Shown here piece after piece: positions 1-11,845 of a DNA stretch of 64,000 nt. Below the pieces are notes generated by a model. That model searched no databases, was not told the origin of the DNA, and saw only the letters and a program-made list of their open reading frames with translations. Each line of letters opens with the position of its first letter. Within the stretch, counting starts at the first letter, position 1. The stretch comes from Galerina marginata (Eukaryota > Basidiomycota > Agaricomycetes > Agaricales > Galerinaceae). The stretch covers positions 434,001-498,000 of the forward strand of contig JAECYW010000029.1 of NCBI GenBank assembly GCA_023014335.1. Reading direction: 5' to 3'. The translations under genes and the position numbers were made by a program.

Positions 1-1
1 A

Positions 2-151
2 AGGGATAACGCCGTCATTCAGTATTTGCGAAACGAGTTTCCACGCATGAACCCCAGGCTGAAGACTAAAGTGATGATGTGTACTATGGCGACCTATAGG
101 GGTTGGAGGGGCCGTTTGCCAGATTATCTTAGTGGGGAGGATTACAATTAA
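2..151 (+). CDS. 3' end of an unidentified gene (partial at window edge)
   Basis: An open frame enters from the left edge and runs 49 codons to a TAA at 149-151. The peptide is basic and ends with RGWRGRLPDYLSGEDYN. I do not recognise the family. It reads like real coding sequence: aromatic and charged residues are evenly spaced and there is no low complexity. Without the upstream part, this could equally be the terminal exon of a host gene or the tail of a transposon protein. Confidence 0.3.
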   Translation, partial: RDNAVIQYLRNEFPRMNPRLKTKVMMCTMATYRGWRGRLPDYLSGEDYN

Positions 152-551
152 TTACACGTTAACTTTAGGCGAGCAAGATGGTAAAGTGAGATTCTGCTTA
201 GAGTTCTTTCTTCCTAAATTGTTATCGTCTTCCAAGAAAGAAAAAATATCTGAAGCGTATTGTTTTGGATTCGATGTCGCTGTATCAACAGATTGGAATT
301 AAGAGATCAATGACTCTTACTTATCAGCCGTTCAATGGTGGCAATTTAGATCCATTGATATTTTTCTTGTATTTACCTACGATTTACCAACAAAATTTGT
401 CTGGTTCGTCGGTCAAGTCATAGGTAATTTGCACTCAGAGGTGGACTGGTAAAATTGATCGTATTCGTGAGATATGCTTTAAGGCTAATACTGTACATTC
501 GTTCGCTCATAAACAACTGCGGTTGGGAACCCGTTCGTCGTGCGAAATCTC

Positions 552-3128
552 TCAATGCAAGGAGTATTTTGCCTAAAGACATTATCAGCTCCACGGCTTG
601 GGAACAGGGACAAAATAAGCACGAAAACAGAAGCAAGGCACGTACCCGGAGGTCTCTTCCCTTCCATTGTATGAGTGGGACGAAGATTAAGAATAGGCCA
701 ACTACGATTCTGCAGTTATGATTGGTGCTCAGTGTCGTCCGTTTTTTAAAAAAAGGAAGTATACTGACGCAGCCTCACAGCCGTATGTCTGGATAGCGCC
801 GTGTTCCAAGGCCCATGGTACCTGGAAATAGGCGACACTAAACCCTAGATTCCAGTTCAAGCGTTAGTTTCGTTCACAGAGCCCAGAAAAAAATGACCAT
901 ACCGCCAAGAGTTCGTGCCAAATTAATCAATGCGCTGATTTCACCCTGGTGTTTCGGGAATGCGTCGTTGCAATACGCGTAGACGGCGACCGTGTTGATC
1001 ATGACGGAAAACTCTGCGATTCCCCACCCCATGACCAATGCGCCGACGCTGAGGTGTTCCTGGAAGGTTGACCCAAGCAAGACGAACCCGCAGATGTATA
1101 GCGGAATGGCAATGTAGCAAGCCCTGTTGAAAGTTATCAATTTTATATATATAGGTTTAGCATGAAATCGACTAACCAAAGACGACTCTCCGCCTCAAAG
1201 ACACCGTTGTTTCTTCGAATACTGACGTTCATGATGAAATCGTTCGTATATCGTCCGACAACCTCGCCGAGGAGGACAGCGACCTACAGAAGTCATTATC
1301 CACGAAATTTCAATGCATAATTAAGCCACTCACAATCGGCGTCCCGTATCCTCCAGCTACAGCAAATGGCGTAAAGCCATAACCAAAAGGAGGCGGCGAG
1401 CCGAGGAAGACCGCATTGGTGACCTACCAATCGCTTGAGAAGACAGCTGAAAAGATCTTTGGAATTCTTACATTGATACCAATGCTAAAGCCGAAGAGCA
1501 TACCCTGATTTAGAATGCGCATGAAAAACAATTTCAGCAATCGAAAGGAGCAAACCCTCACCTCAAATATCAAAATCGCAAGCAAGTGTGGCCTCCAAAC
1601 AAGGTTGAATGGGCTTGTGATAGACTGGTACCACGAGATACGGTATTTCTGCATCCTGAGGCCAGTAATTCCGACGAGGTTTTCGATCCTTAAGCGAAGG
1701 CCTGTGCTGGTTGGCTCTGGAATAGGCTTGACCGTACGATCGTACATGCTAAATAAAGTGATCAGATTGATTTATTTTCAGCCATGATCAGAAGGGAATA
1801 AGCGCACGTCTCTTCCATCAAGAGTACAATGAGGACGACCACAATCGCAGAATACATCGATCCAATGCCGTACGCCCACCGCCAGGAGGTGCGGGCCACG
1901 AGGAAGCCAAAGGCGAATGGAGACAAGAAGGGAGACACGAGGAATCCCATGGTCCATATATTCAACTTGGTAGGTAGGAAAGTAGAAGATCATGAGACCA
2001 AGAATGTGACAGAAACGCCGTGAGCTACCTTTCTGGCTTGAAGGTGGAACGGGAAGAGATCAGAGACGATGTATAGACCCTGTCGAATGCGCATAAGATA
2101 TCGCCGGATATCTAAGAATGGATGAACGCACCGTAACCTGTGGGGCAGTTCTGGGGAACTAGATATCAGCTCCATGTGTGAATGACAAAGGCCGATTAAT
2201 TTACGCAAAGAAAGCGGTTAAGCACCGCATCGCTGGAATCAATTCATCAGCTGTGATATCTATTTCAAGTTTAGGACAAATACAGACCCGTAAAGGTTTT
2301 CAGGTTTGGAGCGAACGTGCATCCTACGAGGAATCCTAGAGCCAGGAGCTTCATGAAAGCGTCAGAATAAATTTTTGAAATTGATAATCAAAACCGTTAC
2401 CTGAGACCAAAATAAAACAGGAAGCCGACCCAGTCGCCTAACCAACATTACTGCAAATATACCACCCCATCCTAAAGCCAGCCTTCAGACTTTGAAACTT
2501 CATAGGACAACCGTTATGAATACCTAGCAAGAAAATGCTCCAACTATTTCTCAGAGTAAGAATAGCGCGGTAGATCAGGTGGACAAAAAGGCAACGCACT
2601 TTGACGTAAGATTATTTATGACCCCGGTCGTGGTATCGTATTGTTGTGCTAAAGCAAATATAGACGCGATCCCTGGGAATCCGAGGGTTATTGGCTTAAT
2701 GTAAGCTAAATACCAAGGAAACGGCTGCACTGACCAATGCCCGAATCGAAATCGGGGACTATAGCCGCGAGGGTGATGACGATGAGCTGGATAGCCTTGC
2801 GTCGGTCGCTCCAGTTCTGCGGGTCTAAAGCAGAATCCGTCGGCTGTGGCCAAAGCACCTTGGTCCCGTCCGCGGATAGCTTCAACCTCGCCGCGACAGC
2901 TTCACCTAGTTCGATTTTCGCTTCACTGAGGACAGATCGCAGTCAGTGTTCAGAGACGAAGTGTTGAGTCAGACAAAGAGATGCGTACGCGGGGTCTATG
3001 ATCAAGCGACCAGCTCGTTTCTCGTGGAACGAGAAGAGATCGATTTCGGAGGCGTTGGCGGTATCGTCATGACTGTTGCTCCCGGAGGACTCGAGATCGT
3101 GCTTTTCGTCGACCTTTTCTGAAGCCAT
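552..3128 (-). CDS. MFS transporter (fungal general-substrate type), multi-exon, appears complete
   Basis: A plasma-membrane proton-coupled transporter of the major facilitator superfamily; the substrate cannot be told from sequence. The start is the ATG at 3126-3128 (MASEKVDEKHDLES, a polar cytosolic tail). The chain then reads, in order across short introns, ALDPQNWSDRRKAIQ, VPDFDSGI, SIFALAQQYDTTTGV, WSIFLLGWGGIFAVMLVRR, a QGLYIVSDLFPFH segment, LVARTSWRWAYGIGSMY, TNAVFLGSPPPFGYGFTPF, GEVVGRYTNDFIMN and AVYAYCNDAFPKHQGE. The last exons are spliced as inferred: GGFSVAYFQVPW, then IVVGLFLIFVPLIQWKGR, then a final short exon ending KYSLH and TGA at 552-554. Phases agree at every junction I checked, so the gene looks functional although its longest uninterrupted frame is only about 100 codons. 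About 12 membrane helices are expected for the family. The exact last exon is the least certain part. Confidence 0.85.
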
Positions 3129-4900
3129 CTTGGGCAAGGATGATAGACTCGAGAGTGAACCCACATCCCCAGGTTCTTTCGCGACTAAATACACGGAAAG
3201 GTGGGATACGTTCGACTGTGTTTGGGCAAGTCTTCTCAGTAAGACCGTCCTTGCGGACTGATACCAGGGGCAGTCGTGAGATCCGGGTGATTTCGAAAGT
3301 CTCTATGTAAGGCAGGTGTGGATTAAGCCTTCGATGGGTACTCTGTCAAGTGGTCGTTTACTAACGTTTGGGTGTGAGAAATCATGGAGGAAAATTGTTT
3401 ATCCATAGTCTCAAAGGAAAAATACTTTTCCCACGTGGGAAGACATTTGCCAAAAAGCGTTGGTGATTCGCGTCCGCAATGAAGAGTATTTTTAGGCAGG
3501 AAGATAATCATAGGAGCCATGGGTGTAGGGGAGCGCCTCATGTTGGTACGATTTCTCAGGGCGAAAGAGGACGCAAAAGTCACAGTTAAATTCAAACACC
3601 ACGAACCAGTTCCTCCTCCCTCACGCCGGGATTTGTCTATGGCAGAGTCTGGTGCTGGGCATCTTGCGAAAGTGTGATTCTTTGGCACGAATTCAGGTCG
3701 AATTAAGTATTTCCACGGTGTCAAAGTCGTGCCTAAGTGATCGTGACTGTCCACGCACCATGAGGTTTATTACTTTACACATCAAAGCTGGCAGCGTGGC
3801 TAACCAAACCACCTAATCGTTTTACAATCCGCGGGATGCGATACACAAAGCGATGAGTCGGATACACAGGGATGCATGTAGGAACGAGATAAAGCCAAGT
3901 ATTATCTTAATTTATGCTTGACAGTATGTCTTCCTATCTTTTGGCATAAGAGATTGTTATGATTTCAAAATTAAATCCCAGCCTTGCAGATATACTTCCT
4001 TGACGGGAAAGCAGAGGCTCATTTTTTTTCTCCTTTAATAAGCCTGCGGTCCCATTTGGCAGATCATATCACCTACACTCCGGCAGCCAGTTTAATATGT
4101 TGCTCCATTCATCAAGAAGTAGAACAGGCGAGTTTCTGATGAAGTTGTATCAATTCCTGTCAGCATCCTCAAGCAGATCCTCTCAAGGAAGCGGTGGCAG
4201 CAATAACCAAACGTTCCAAATCAAAGCCCTAACGTTTTTATCTTGAAAGTAAGATTATCGTAGATTCCTTAATACGTTGTATCGCTGAGGTGAGTACACA
4301 TCATCGTCTTTTATGTTCCAACCTATACATAGATTTACCTTGGTACCTGGAATTGGAATTGAATGGCTGTATTCCGAAATAGCGGGACTGGATTGCGGAA
4401 AGCTGGATAGGTCCGTTCTCTGGTTCCGCAGATCATAGCCGTCTGTGAAATTGCATTCTCCTTGATCATCGAGCGATAGGCTGAGTTCCCACATCACCAA
4501 CAATCCGTGCATGCTTTCCACACTTGTGTGGTAGTCATTCCCTGACGAGCGGGCGAAGGGTAAGCATATTAACCCTGGAAAAGATCGTTCGCTGAGTACT
4601 ATTCTGGATCTTCCCTTTTTCCGCGCTTATTATCTGTGGGAAAAAAAAAGAGACCGAAAATGGTAGCGAATGAGTTCGTGCTCTGCATGTCCAGTACCTC
4701 TCTTGTCTCACCTTTGCCTGCAGGCCGTGACGTCAAGAAGTTTTGGAGTTTCGTAGAGAGAGCTAAAGATGCCAGAGTTTTCAGATTACCCATCCCTTGC
4801 GGAGATTATTGGGCGCCACCCTTCATAAAAAGGGAGGTAGACTCGGCGCACGCTAAGTCGGTGTTCAAAACACTGCTGCGGCCCAATTATTTTGACGGGT
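3129..4900. other. intergenic stretch, no supported gene
   Basis: The longest open frames here (for example 143 codons at 3323-3754, minus, with no ATG start) show no recognisable family, no consistent splice pattern and no hydrophobic or repeated design. The first part presumably holds the promoter of the MFS transporter. I see no repeats or RNA genes. Confidence 0.4.
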
Positions 4901-4901
4901 A

Positions 4902-5024
4902 GGCAAAATCCGACGGTACGTTGTTTGAATTTTGCCAGTCCCTATTTTGCCAATCCTATGGTGGGGACACGTGACTTGGCAAAATCCAGACAACTTGCTT
5001 TGCATTTTGCATCCCCGGCAAAAT
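4902..5024. repeat. cluster of GGCAAAAT / ATTTTGCC motifs
   Basis: The octamer GGCAAAAT or its complement occurs exactly five times in 123 bp: 4902-4909 (+), 4929-4936 (-), 4944-4951 (-), 4978-4985 (+) and 5017-5024 (+). A near match, ATTTTGCA, lies at 5004-5011. The alternating orientation allows local hairpins. No gene is close, so a regulatory role is only a possibility; the cluster could also be the end of an old transposable element. Confidence 0.6.
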
Positions 5025-5723
5025 AGTCCAGGCGCGGCAGTGAAAGTGTCCGTGAAATCAATTCTATTGACATAATTATTGCAGACTGGGTTGGCCTGGT
5101 CCGAAAAGGTCCTAAGAGCTTGGTTAATTATAAATTGGATATCGAAGTAAAGACTCAAATAAAAAATTCCTTTTCTATGTACCCAAGTCTCTGAGGCGCG
5201 TAGAGCAGGCGCCCCACCAGGCAAGCAGAGCAGTAGTTACTTACTAGAAGTTAGGGCCAAGCAGCGCTTTATGAGTCCCTGCAAGCACGTGCGCACCAAT
5301 TGATGCCATATTTGTCAGCCCCGCCATCCCCGTCCAAATCTACGACACCCCAGGATTGTGGAAACCGGCTCGATCGACTTTCTCCTCAGGCCTCAGGGTT
5401 CACCTGTCGACTCAGTAATCACGATACATAACTGACGGCGGAGAAAAGCCAGACAACTAACGAGAGCGCGAACGGCAAATTTTGAAGTGTTTTGAAGCGA
5501 CGGTGCGAGGATGACCACGTCGTGCCTCCGGGGTAGGGACAGAGGCAGTTAGAGGCATCCAGCTGGCTGCGGTTGACCAGTGCGCAATTTGGACAACAGG
5601 GTAGATCTGCTTTGCTCAGCACTCACCTTCAAGTTCCCGTCATCAAGGCATCTTCGTACGGCCTCTGTCTTTGCTGCCCGTCTTTCTGGTTAGGCACCAA
5701 CTCGAATTGTAACGCTCAGGTGC

Positions 5724-5754
5724 GGGATGGGATGGGATGGGGATGGATGGATGG
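5724..5754. repeat. GGGAT/GGAT simple repeat
   Basis: A run of GGGAT units followed by GGAT units, about 31 bp, on the + strand. It precedes a second microsatellite 25 bp downstream. Confidence 0.8.
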
Positions 5755-5779
5755 CGTCGACGCAGATCAGGACGATGCT

Positions 5780-5809
5780 GAGGATGAGGATGAGGATGAG
5801 GATGAGGAC
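5780..5809. repeat. (GAGGAT)n microsatellite
   Basis: Four perfect GAGGAT units followed by GAGGAC. In one frame this encodes alternating Glu and Asp, but no surrounding gene supports translation. Confidence 0.85.
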
Positions 5810-7198
5810 GAAGAGCCAGGGAGGAGGAGTATGGTAGAAGGCTCGGCGTTCAACGTTCAACGTTCAACAATGGCCAGATGCATGGACGGTCAAATCCCAG
5901 AGCGGGCCAGCTCGGACCAGTTGTGGGGGAAGATTGCTTGGCGACGTTGATATCGATAGGTACGTGCCTCTTGACGTTTCTGATCTTCCCTGTACACTTT
6001 ACCTACTTATCCTCCCATTACTGCCGCTCATTTTCTGTTCTAGCATCAAGTTTTTCATCCAAACATGGTTCCACGCGGGATGCCCAATATGGCTAACAAT
6101 TTTTTGTCTCATTTTGGCTTCAGTAGGCATTTCGTTCCTTTTTTTTGGTGGTTATGTCTGATGGTCGGTTTTCAGGACGAACCAATCTCGAAGGCATGCG
6201 ACGTTGCTCTGCAGTGCAAGCTATCACTATATTGCTGCATGGTTATTAGCGTCTTGAAGTGATGACACTGCAGATCTTCAGTTTTTTCCCGAAGGCACCC
6301 AATGCATCCGTCCATCGTGATTCTGGGTCTATGCTTGGAGCACTTGGCTCAGACTAGGGACTGTTCGCTGCAGTCAAATTCTAGGCGATCTCGCTCGGAC
6401 ATGGATGACTTCACTCTGGGTTTCGCTTTGGACTGTTCGGCGACATGCGTACGCAGCTCGACCCTACTGGTTATTCTATGACTCGCTTGCAACTTAAATA
6501 TGTAATTTGGTTTGGCCGTTATCGCCTGCCAGTTGCCAGCGTTGCTGATCATCTACTTGACAGACGTGAATATATGTCATATGACGGATCGCATCGAAAG
6601 TGCCTGCCTACCTTGCAGAAAATGAAAGCGGGATTAAGTAAGTCTTTATCCGATTAGCAACACTCAACAACTCGAACATCGGCCTTGTGCGCGTGCTGTA
6701 ACGCTAATGATGGCGTGGCGTAAAATTACATTGCTGCCTGCATGAACAGTTCTACGACATTCACCAATACTAGTAGCACAATGTCAAATTTGAATGACAA
6801 TGGTGCGACTTGAACATGCGCTGTCCTCCGGCAATTTGGGTAAAACCCAACTGGCTTGGAGGTGACGGAGTAGCTGATCGCGAGTTGTACATAGGACGAT
6901 CCTATGATTGATCGTAAATAACCACAGAATGCTGAAGGGCCAAGCGCATGTGATATTGGGTGTATCTACGAGTACTAAAAGAGGTCCTGTATTCATACCA
7001 CCAAAACCGAGTGATACTGAGGTATTTCCGTGCAACAATATTACTGAGCGTCTAACGCGAGCGCTTATAGACTCTGGTCGACTGGCGTCGAAACACTCTG
7101 TGATATCCATCAAAATTTAATACACAGCTGGAATCGGTCCCTTATTTCGAGAGAAAGAGAAAAAAAACGGTTATGGCTTCAAGTTCTGTCTTTACTAT

Positions 7199-8743
7199 CT
7201 AGTTCTTAAAAATACAAATGGGATCAACGATTCTCCTCATCATGCCCAAACGAGATCGGTTTTCCAGTTCCGCCACTTGACTGACACTGACTACATTCAG
7301 CCACTGACATTCGCTTGTGGAGACAAAAGCTTGACCACATACCATTCTGGGAAGAGGATTCGTCACTGTTTCGGTCAGGACCCTTATTTTGATTCTGTTG
7401 TCACTTGAGCTCATGTTTGGTGGAACAGATTGTGAGGGTTGAGTTAGCCTAAGGTTCGAAAACATGCCCATTGACGTTTGTTCAGAGGGGTCAATTGGAA
7501 TCATCCTGTTGTTGAAAATTGCAAGGAGGGTATTCGAGTAGAGTTTCCCAATGATGTACACCCTGTAGGCAATATAAATGCTCTGAGTTTTTGGACCTGT
7601 CTACGAGTTGGGACTTACGGGCACACGAAGATGCTAGTATTCTAACAACATTCTCAGTTCGGAAGTTATGTGAAGAACCTTACAGTTACTCACCGGAAAT
7701 TTGATATACAATGCAATGGATATAAAGGTTACGCCGGCTGTGTTCCACGGACTCGTGAGCAAGGTAATAGGATATTATTGTAGGCCTTTTCTCTCACTTG
7801 TGATAGCGTTTGTTTCGAGAGTCAACGCAACTATTCTGGAAATTATCCGATTGGTCCGAGCTATTTTGCTCCGCTGTTTGGCTCGGACAAGCTTTGGCCA
7901 GTAAGCACTTTAAAACGTCCAAAATACAACTAGTACTTACGAAATAAATCATTGACACCGCGATCAGAGTATCAGCAAGAGCAGCAGCCGCATACCATAT
8001 CTGTGTCGAGGCCTAGTCAATGCCAGCTAATCAAAGTCGCGAAAGACACTACTTTAGGTACAATCAAACCTCCAAATTCTTTTACATTGCCTATTCGAAA
8101 TCCCTATCAACTGGAAGTCAATAAAAAACCCAAAGTAGTCCTAAAATGACTCACATGCACTCCAGTCGCTATTGCCAAGCTTGCTTGCGCTATTGAGACT
8201 ATCGCAATAATCACAACCAAAATCTTCGACCGCCCAAGGATATATATGCGCCAAATGAAGTACGACTGGACTATAAGCGAGACGATCCCGTCTATGATCG
8301 GCTCGCTAAAAGGATTGGTGTATGGTTGCTGGAGAATGTCGAGCCTTCCCCAGCCATGCGAAAACCAGTGAAACATCTCCGCGCTTGCCATTCCGGTCTG
8401 CATGCATTCCAGCAGGTACACCCCATATACTTTGTATGGGCGTTTAATTAAATGCCTGAACTTCAGTGCACTATTGTGAGATATAGCTTACCAAGAATTT
8501 TTACATTCCGCGAGTCATTGAAGTGTAAATGGTAGATAACTATGTTCTGCATCGGTGGACTCGGATACGCAGTGGGATTATACTCACAGACTTGACTAGT
8601 CAATATTCCCCACAAACCCCAATTAAACATTCCACCGAACAACTAGGTCGGATTAGATCAACGAAAATTAAGCTGGTAGAAAAAAAATTGATACCAGTGG
8701 TGCTGTCCTAGGAGCAGTGTGGTCAGTATTACTGAGAAATCAT
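7199..8743 (-). CDS. DUF6534-family multi-helix membrane protein, start uncertain
   Basis: An integral membrane protein of the DUF6534 family, common and of unknown function in mushroom-forming fungi. Exons on the minus strand give, in order, GGMFNWGLWGILTSQV, VYHLHFNDSRNVKIL, YLLECMQTGMASAEMFHWF with further helices (SLIVQSYFIWRIYILGRS), ARTNRIISRIVALTLETNAI, LLTSPWNTAGVTFISIALY, and YIIGKLYSNTLLAIFNNR. The last is a typical end of the conserved domain and is followed by a polar cytosolic tail to the stop at 7199. Introns are about 50-75 bp. The first exon is unclear: the frame before GGMFNWGL lacks an ATG, and the only plausible start (8743) would need a 25-nt intron, which is shorter than usual. 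Either a further upstream exon was missed or the 5' end is damaged. Confidence 0.75.
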
Positions 8744-11700
8744 CCGTTGAAGAAGGTCGTACAATAATACTGTGTTGGAGGGAAATGTCTGGTTACCTTC
8801 CATTTAGACAAAGAAAGATTCTGAGGGCTATTACTAGAGAGGGTGTGGCGTGCGGCCATCGAAGCTCAAGCCTTTATAGTGTCAATAAAAAGGTCAAATG
8901 GGCGTCGACCGAAGGCCGAATGACATGGACTCTGAAATGCGGGGGCCGTGCTTCTTTCCTTGCATTGCTTTTGCATCGTTTTTCCTGATACTAGACGACA
9001 ATTTCATAGATATTGTCCTCGTAAGGGCAGATACAATCCATTCTCATCAGCGAATTTACTCCGAACTCAATTGTCGCGGGAGTTGCAGCATTCAAATAGT
9101 TACCTCCAGAGGTTTCCACTGCATTTGCGATGGATTTCTGCTATTTCTAAATTGTTGGTGAGAAATATTCCGAACCGTAGGAGGCCTATCACCAAAAATG
9201 GGTTAGTTCCTGTGCTCTGGGATCAAATCTTGGATCAAAAATCTATTTCGCCGACTGATCTGACCTGCTGTACATACTGTCTAAGTGGAAATAAATGCCC
9301 ACTTCTCTGCATGCATTTCGAGGATACAAGTTCTCCCCCTTACTGGCCTGCGTTGATTTGCGGACTATTAGCACTGGAATATCGCCACCCACTTCTATTT
9401 CTTGCTTCCAACTGGCATATGGAAGTGGAACGGAAAACATTCTAATATACAGTACATCTTGCCTCCAACTGCTTGCGGGCTTTCACTGATGTGCGGTCTC
9501 TGCATGAATACCTGGGCGCAGAAGTGAAACGAAGCACATCCAGTCCCGAAATACAAAGGTGATGCATTTGATGCCAAAATTCACTCGCGAATTCTCCGTT
9601 TCTCACGGAGTTGCGTGTTTGACCTCAGGTTGATGAACTTGGTTGACGAGGAGGCGGCCGGCCAACTCGACGAAAGATCAGATGGAACTATGGATACAGA
9701 AAGAAGGAGGCATGTTTTAATCGGTACATCAGACATCAGACTGCCATTGATTCAGACATCATAATGTAGTTTATGAGCGTCAGTTGCCTCACCACCACAA
9801 ATCTGACAACGAGGGCAGGGGATTCATTCATGGAATACTGAACCTTTAAGATTTCACAATTGTAGGGCTGTGTGCGTGATTATGATATGTTGCTTGACTT
9901 GGCAGAATATTCACTCTATAATGAATACCCCCACAGCACCCTGACTTGAAGTTCTCGTTGATACTTGTGCCGTCTTTAGGAGAATGTTGCCGGTCAAGTC
10001 ATCAAGAGCCCTCCTTCTGCACTCTGCTGACTCAGGAAGGTCTTTAAGAAATCTGAAAGCAACGGAAATTCACTTGGACAGGCACTCATCCGTTAAGTAA
10101 ATCTATCATAGCCCCTCAGGTTACTCCTTCAATTCTCATTCACACCCTTTTGAGAATAGGAGTGTCGCTCTTAGCAGTTTACATATGCTGTCTCCAATAT
10201 TCACCTGGACGGTACCTTATGCTTATCCCGTCAATTGCATTATCAGTAGTTCCATTGGCTCGAGACCAGCCGTGCTGGCGGTGGACAAAAAAAGTATCTG
10301 GACGGAATTGTCCTACTTCATATCCCACACAAAACTATTTTTTTTCCGCACCCAGGGAGACCAGCATTGAGTCTAGTGGTTCCGTCAAAAAGACTCCCGG
10401 AGAAAAAAGTATCCGGCTTTCCTTCGAATCCCTTGGTTAAGGTATCACAAGCACGCCGAATTTTTCTCCGGAAAAGTTGAAGACGACCTTTTGCAGCAGT
10501 TTAGTATTATGTTTGAGGTTGGAGCACGTCAGCGAGAGGACCCACAGATCAATGACTCCACGTTCAAACGTAATCAAGCAAGTTCAGCACAGTCTAACGT
10601 AGACGGTAGCCCACTCATACAACAGCAAATTCATGGCTTGGATACGAGGTGATTGGAAGAAACATTCGGTGAGCATCAACCTGCCCCATCAAGCCGCTTT
10701 CTAACTGTCACTTCCTCGCTTAAATTAGACCAGGACGACCAGGACAATTCCCGACAGCGGTGTATCCAATAGAACAGTTACAATGAATCATATCTGTAAG
10801 GGCGCACTCACGAAATCTCTAGACCGGTCTTTTACACCAGACCGAAAGGTTAACAGAATGACCAGCAGGGAAACGAGATGATACAACATAATACTGAGTG
10901 CGGGCTTCGGCGCCACGAGAAGGGGTACGTCTCAACTAAAAGTTGAGTTGAAGAATTGTGTGGAAAGCTCCGTAGAGTTGTCAAGGATCTCGGGCAGTGC
11001 TCGTGACCACGTGACCCGGTTAGGAATGTTTATTGCCGGTTTATGTGATTTGGACGGATTCGCCAAACAATTACCGACACTATCGGAGGAGCCTGCTGCG
11101 AAATGGCACTTTACCTTCAAAAACTTCAAAAATGAACATGATGCATAGCACGGTTTCTCTTGATGCGGCGCACAAAGGAAATCCCACAGCCTCGAGGATA
11201 TGGGCCGCCGTAAAGGTTTGGGTCACCTTTCCGAGTACGACGGTATTTCAAGTTGACTGTTGTGCCAGTGCTCATGTTGACCGCAGCACCTTGACACGAA
11301 ATCAGTGTTTTGCGGATGCCAATTCCTGGTACGTACTGTGGAACGTACCTGCGGATCACAGCCAAAAACCTTAATATGTATTTCCACTAAAGACGTCGCT
11401 TTGACTGTGGCAGTTCACGATTGTGAGTGATGTTGCATCCTTACCTCGCTGATACTTACACAGATCCTTCGATATACAAGCTACTCACGACTAATGTTCA
11501 AGAATTGCGCAATAGGGCGTTGGACTTACTTTGTTTAACCCACTGGATTACTTGACAGTACAGAAAGATTTCTACCTGAGAGATACATCGGTTAATTGAC
11601 TGCGCGTACGATATGAACGGGACCTAAACAAATGCTGCGGATGGGCTGGCAGGTTCACTTGGCAGGTTCACGACAACTCCTCTGGGGAAACTCAAGCCGT

Positions 11701-11774
11701 GCGGCCTGGAACGTCTGCCTCTTTCTTCCGGAAACGTAGCAAACGTCGAACAAGGGTCTTCATACCCCCGGAGG
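8744..11774. other. intergenic stretch, no supported gene
   Basis: About 3 kb with only short frames on both strands (longest about 165 codons at 8948-9445, without family resemblance). Its last part contains the promoter of the RTA1-like gene. I see no repeat that recurs elsewhere in the window. Confidence 0.4.
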
Positions 11775-11782
11775 TATAAATA
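11775..11782 (+). promoter_or_regulatory. TATA box of the RTA1-like gene
   Basis: TATAAATA lies 64 bp upstream of the ATG at 11846, within GGAGGTATAAATACC. Spacing matches the other TATA boxes in this window. Confidence 0.65.
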
Positions 11783-11845
11783 CCACTGACTCATTTTTCA
11801 AACATATTCCCTCCTTATTCTGGCCTTCGAGTATACTCGCCAGCA

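Larger units (their letters stand above)
5025..7198. other. intergenic stretch with short simple repeats
   Basis: No supported gene. Apparent open frames here include an acidic Asp/Glu run that is only the translation of a GAGGAT microsatellite. Short tandem GTTCAAC units lie near 5848-5868. A hydrophobic frame at 6784-7113 (minus) has no recognisable family and no exon partners. Confidence 0.4.

Noticed and set aside
418..636. Extension of the MFS transporter by a 72-residue tail to a stop at 418
   Set aside because: A GTACGT donor after the conserved WKGRDLR and an AG leading to KYSLH and TGA at 552 give a family-like C-terminus.
5573..5950. Frame with a long Asp/Glu run that looks like an acidic nuclear protein
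   Set aside because: The run is only the translation of the GAGGAT microsatellite; no conserved flanks or splice structure.
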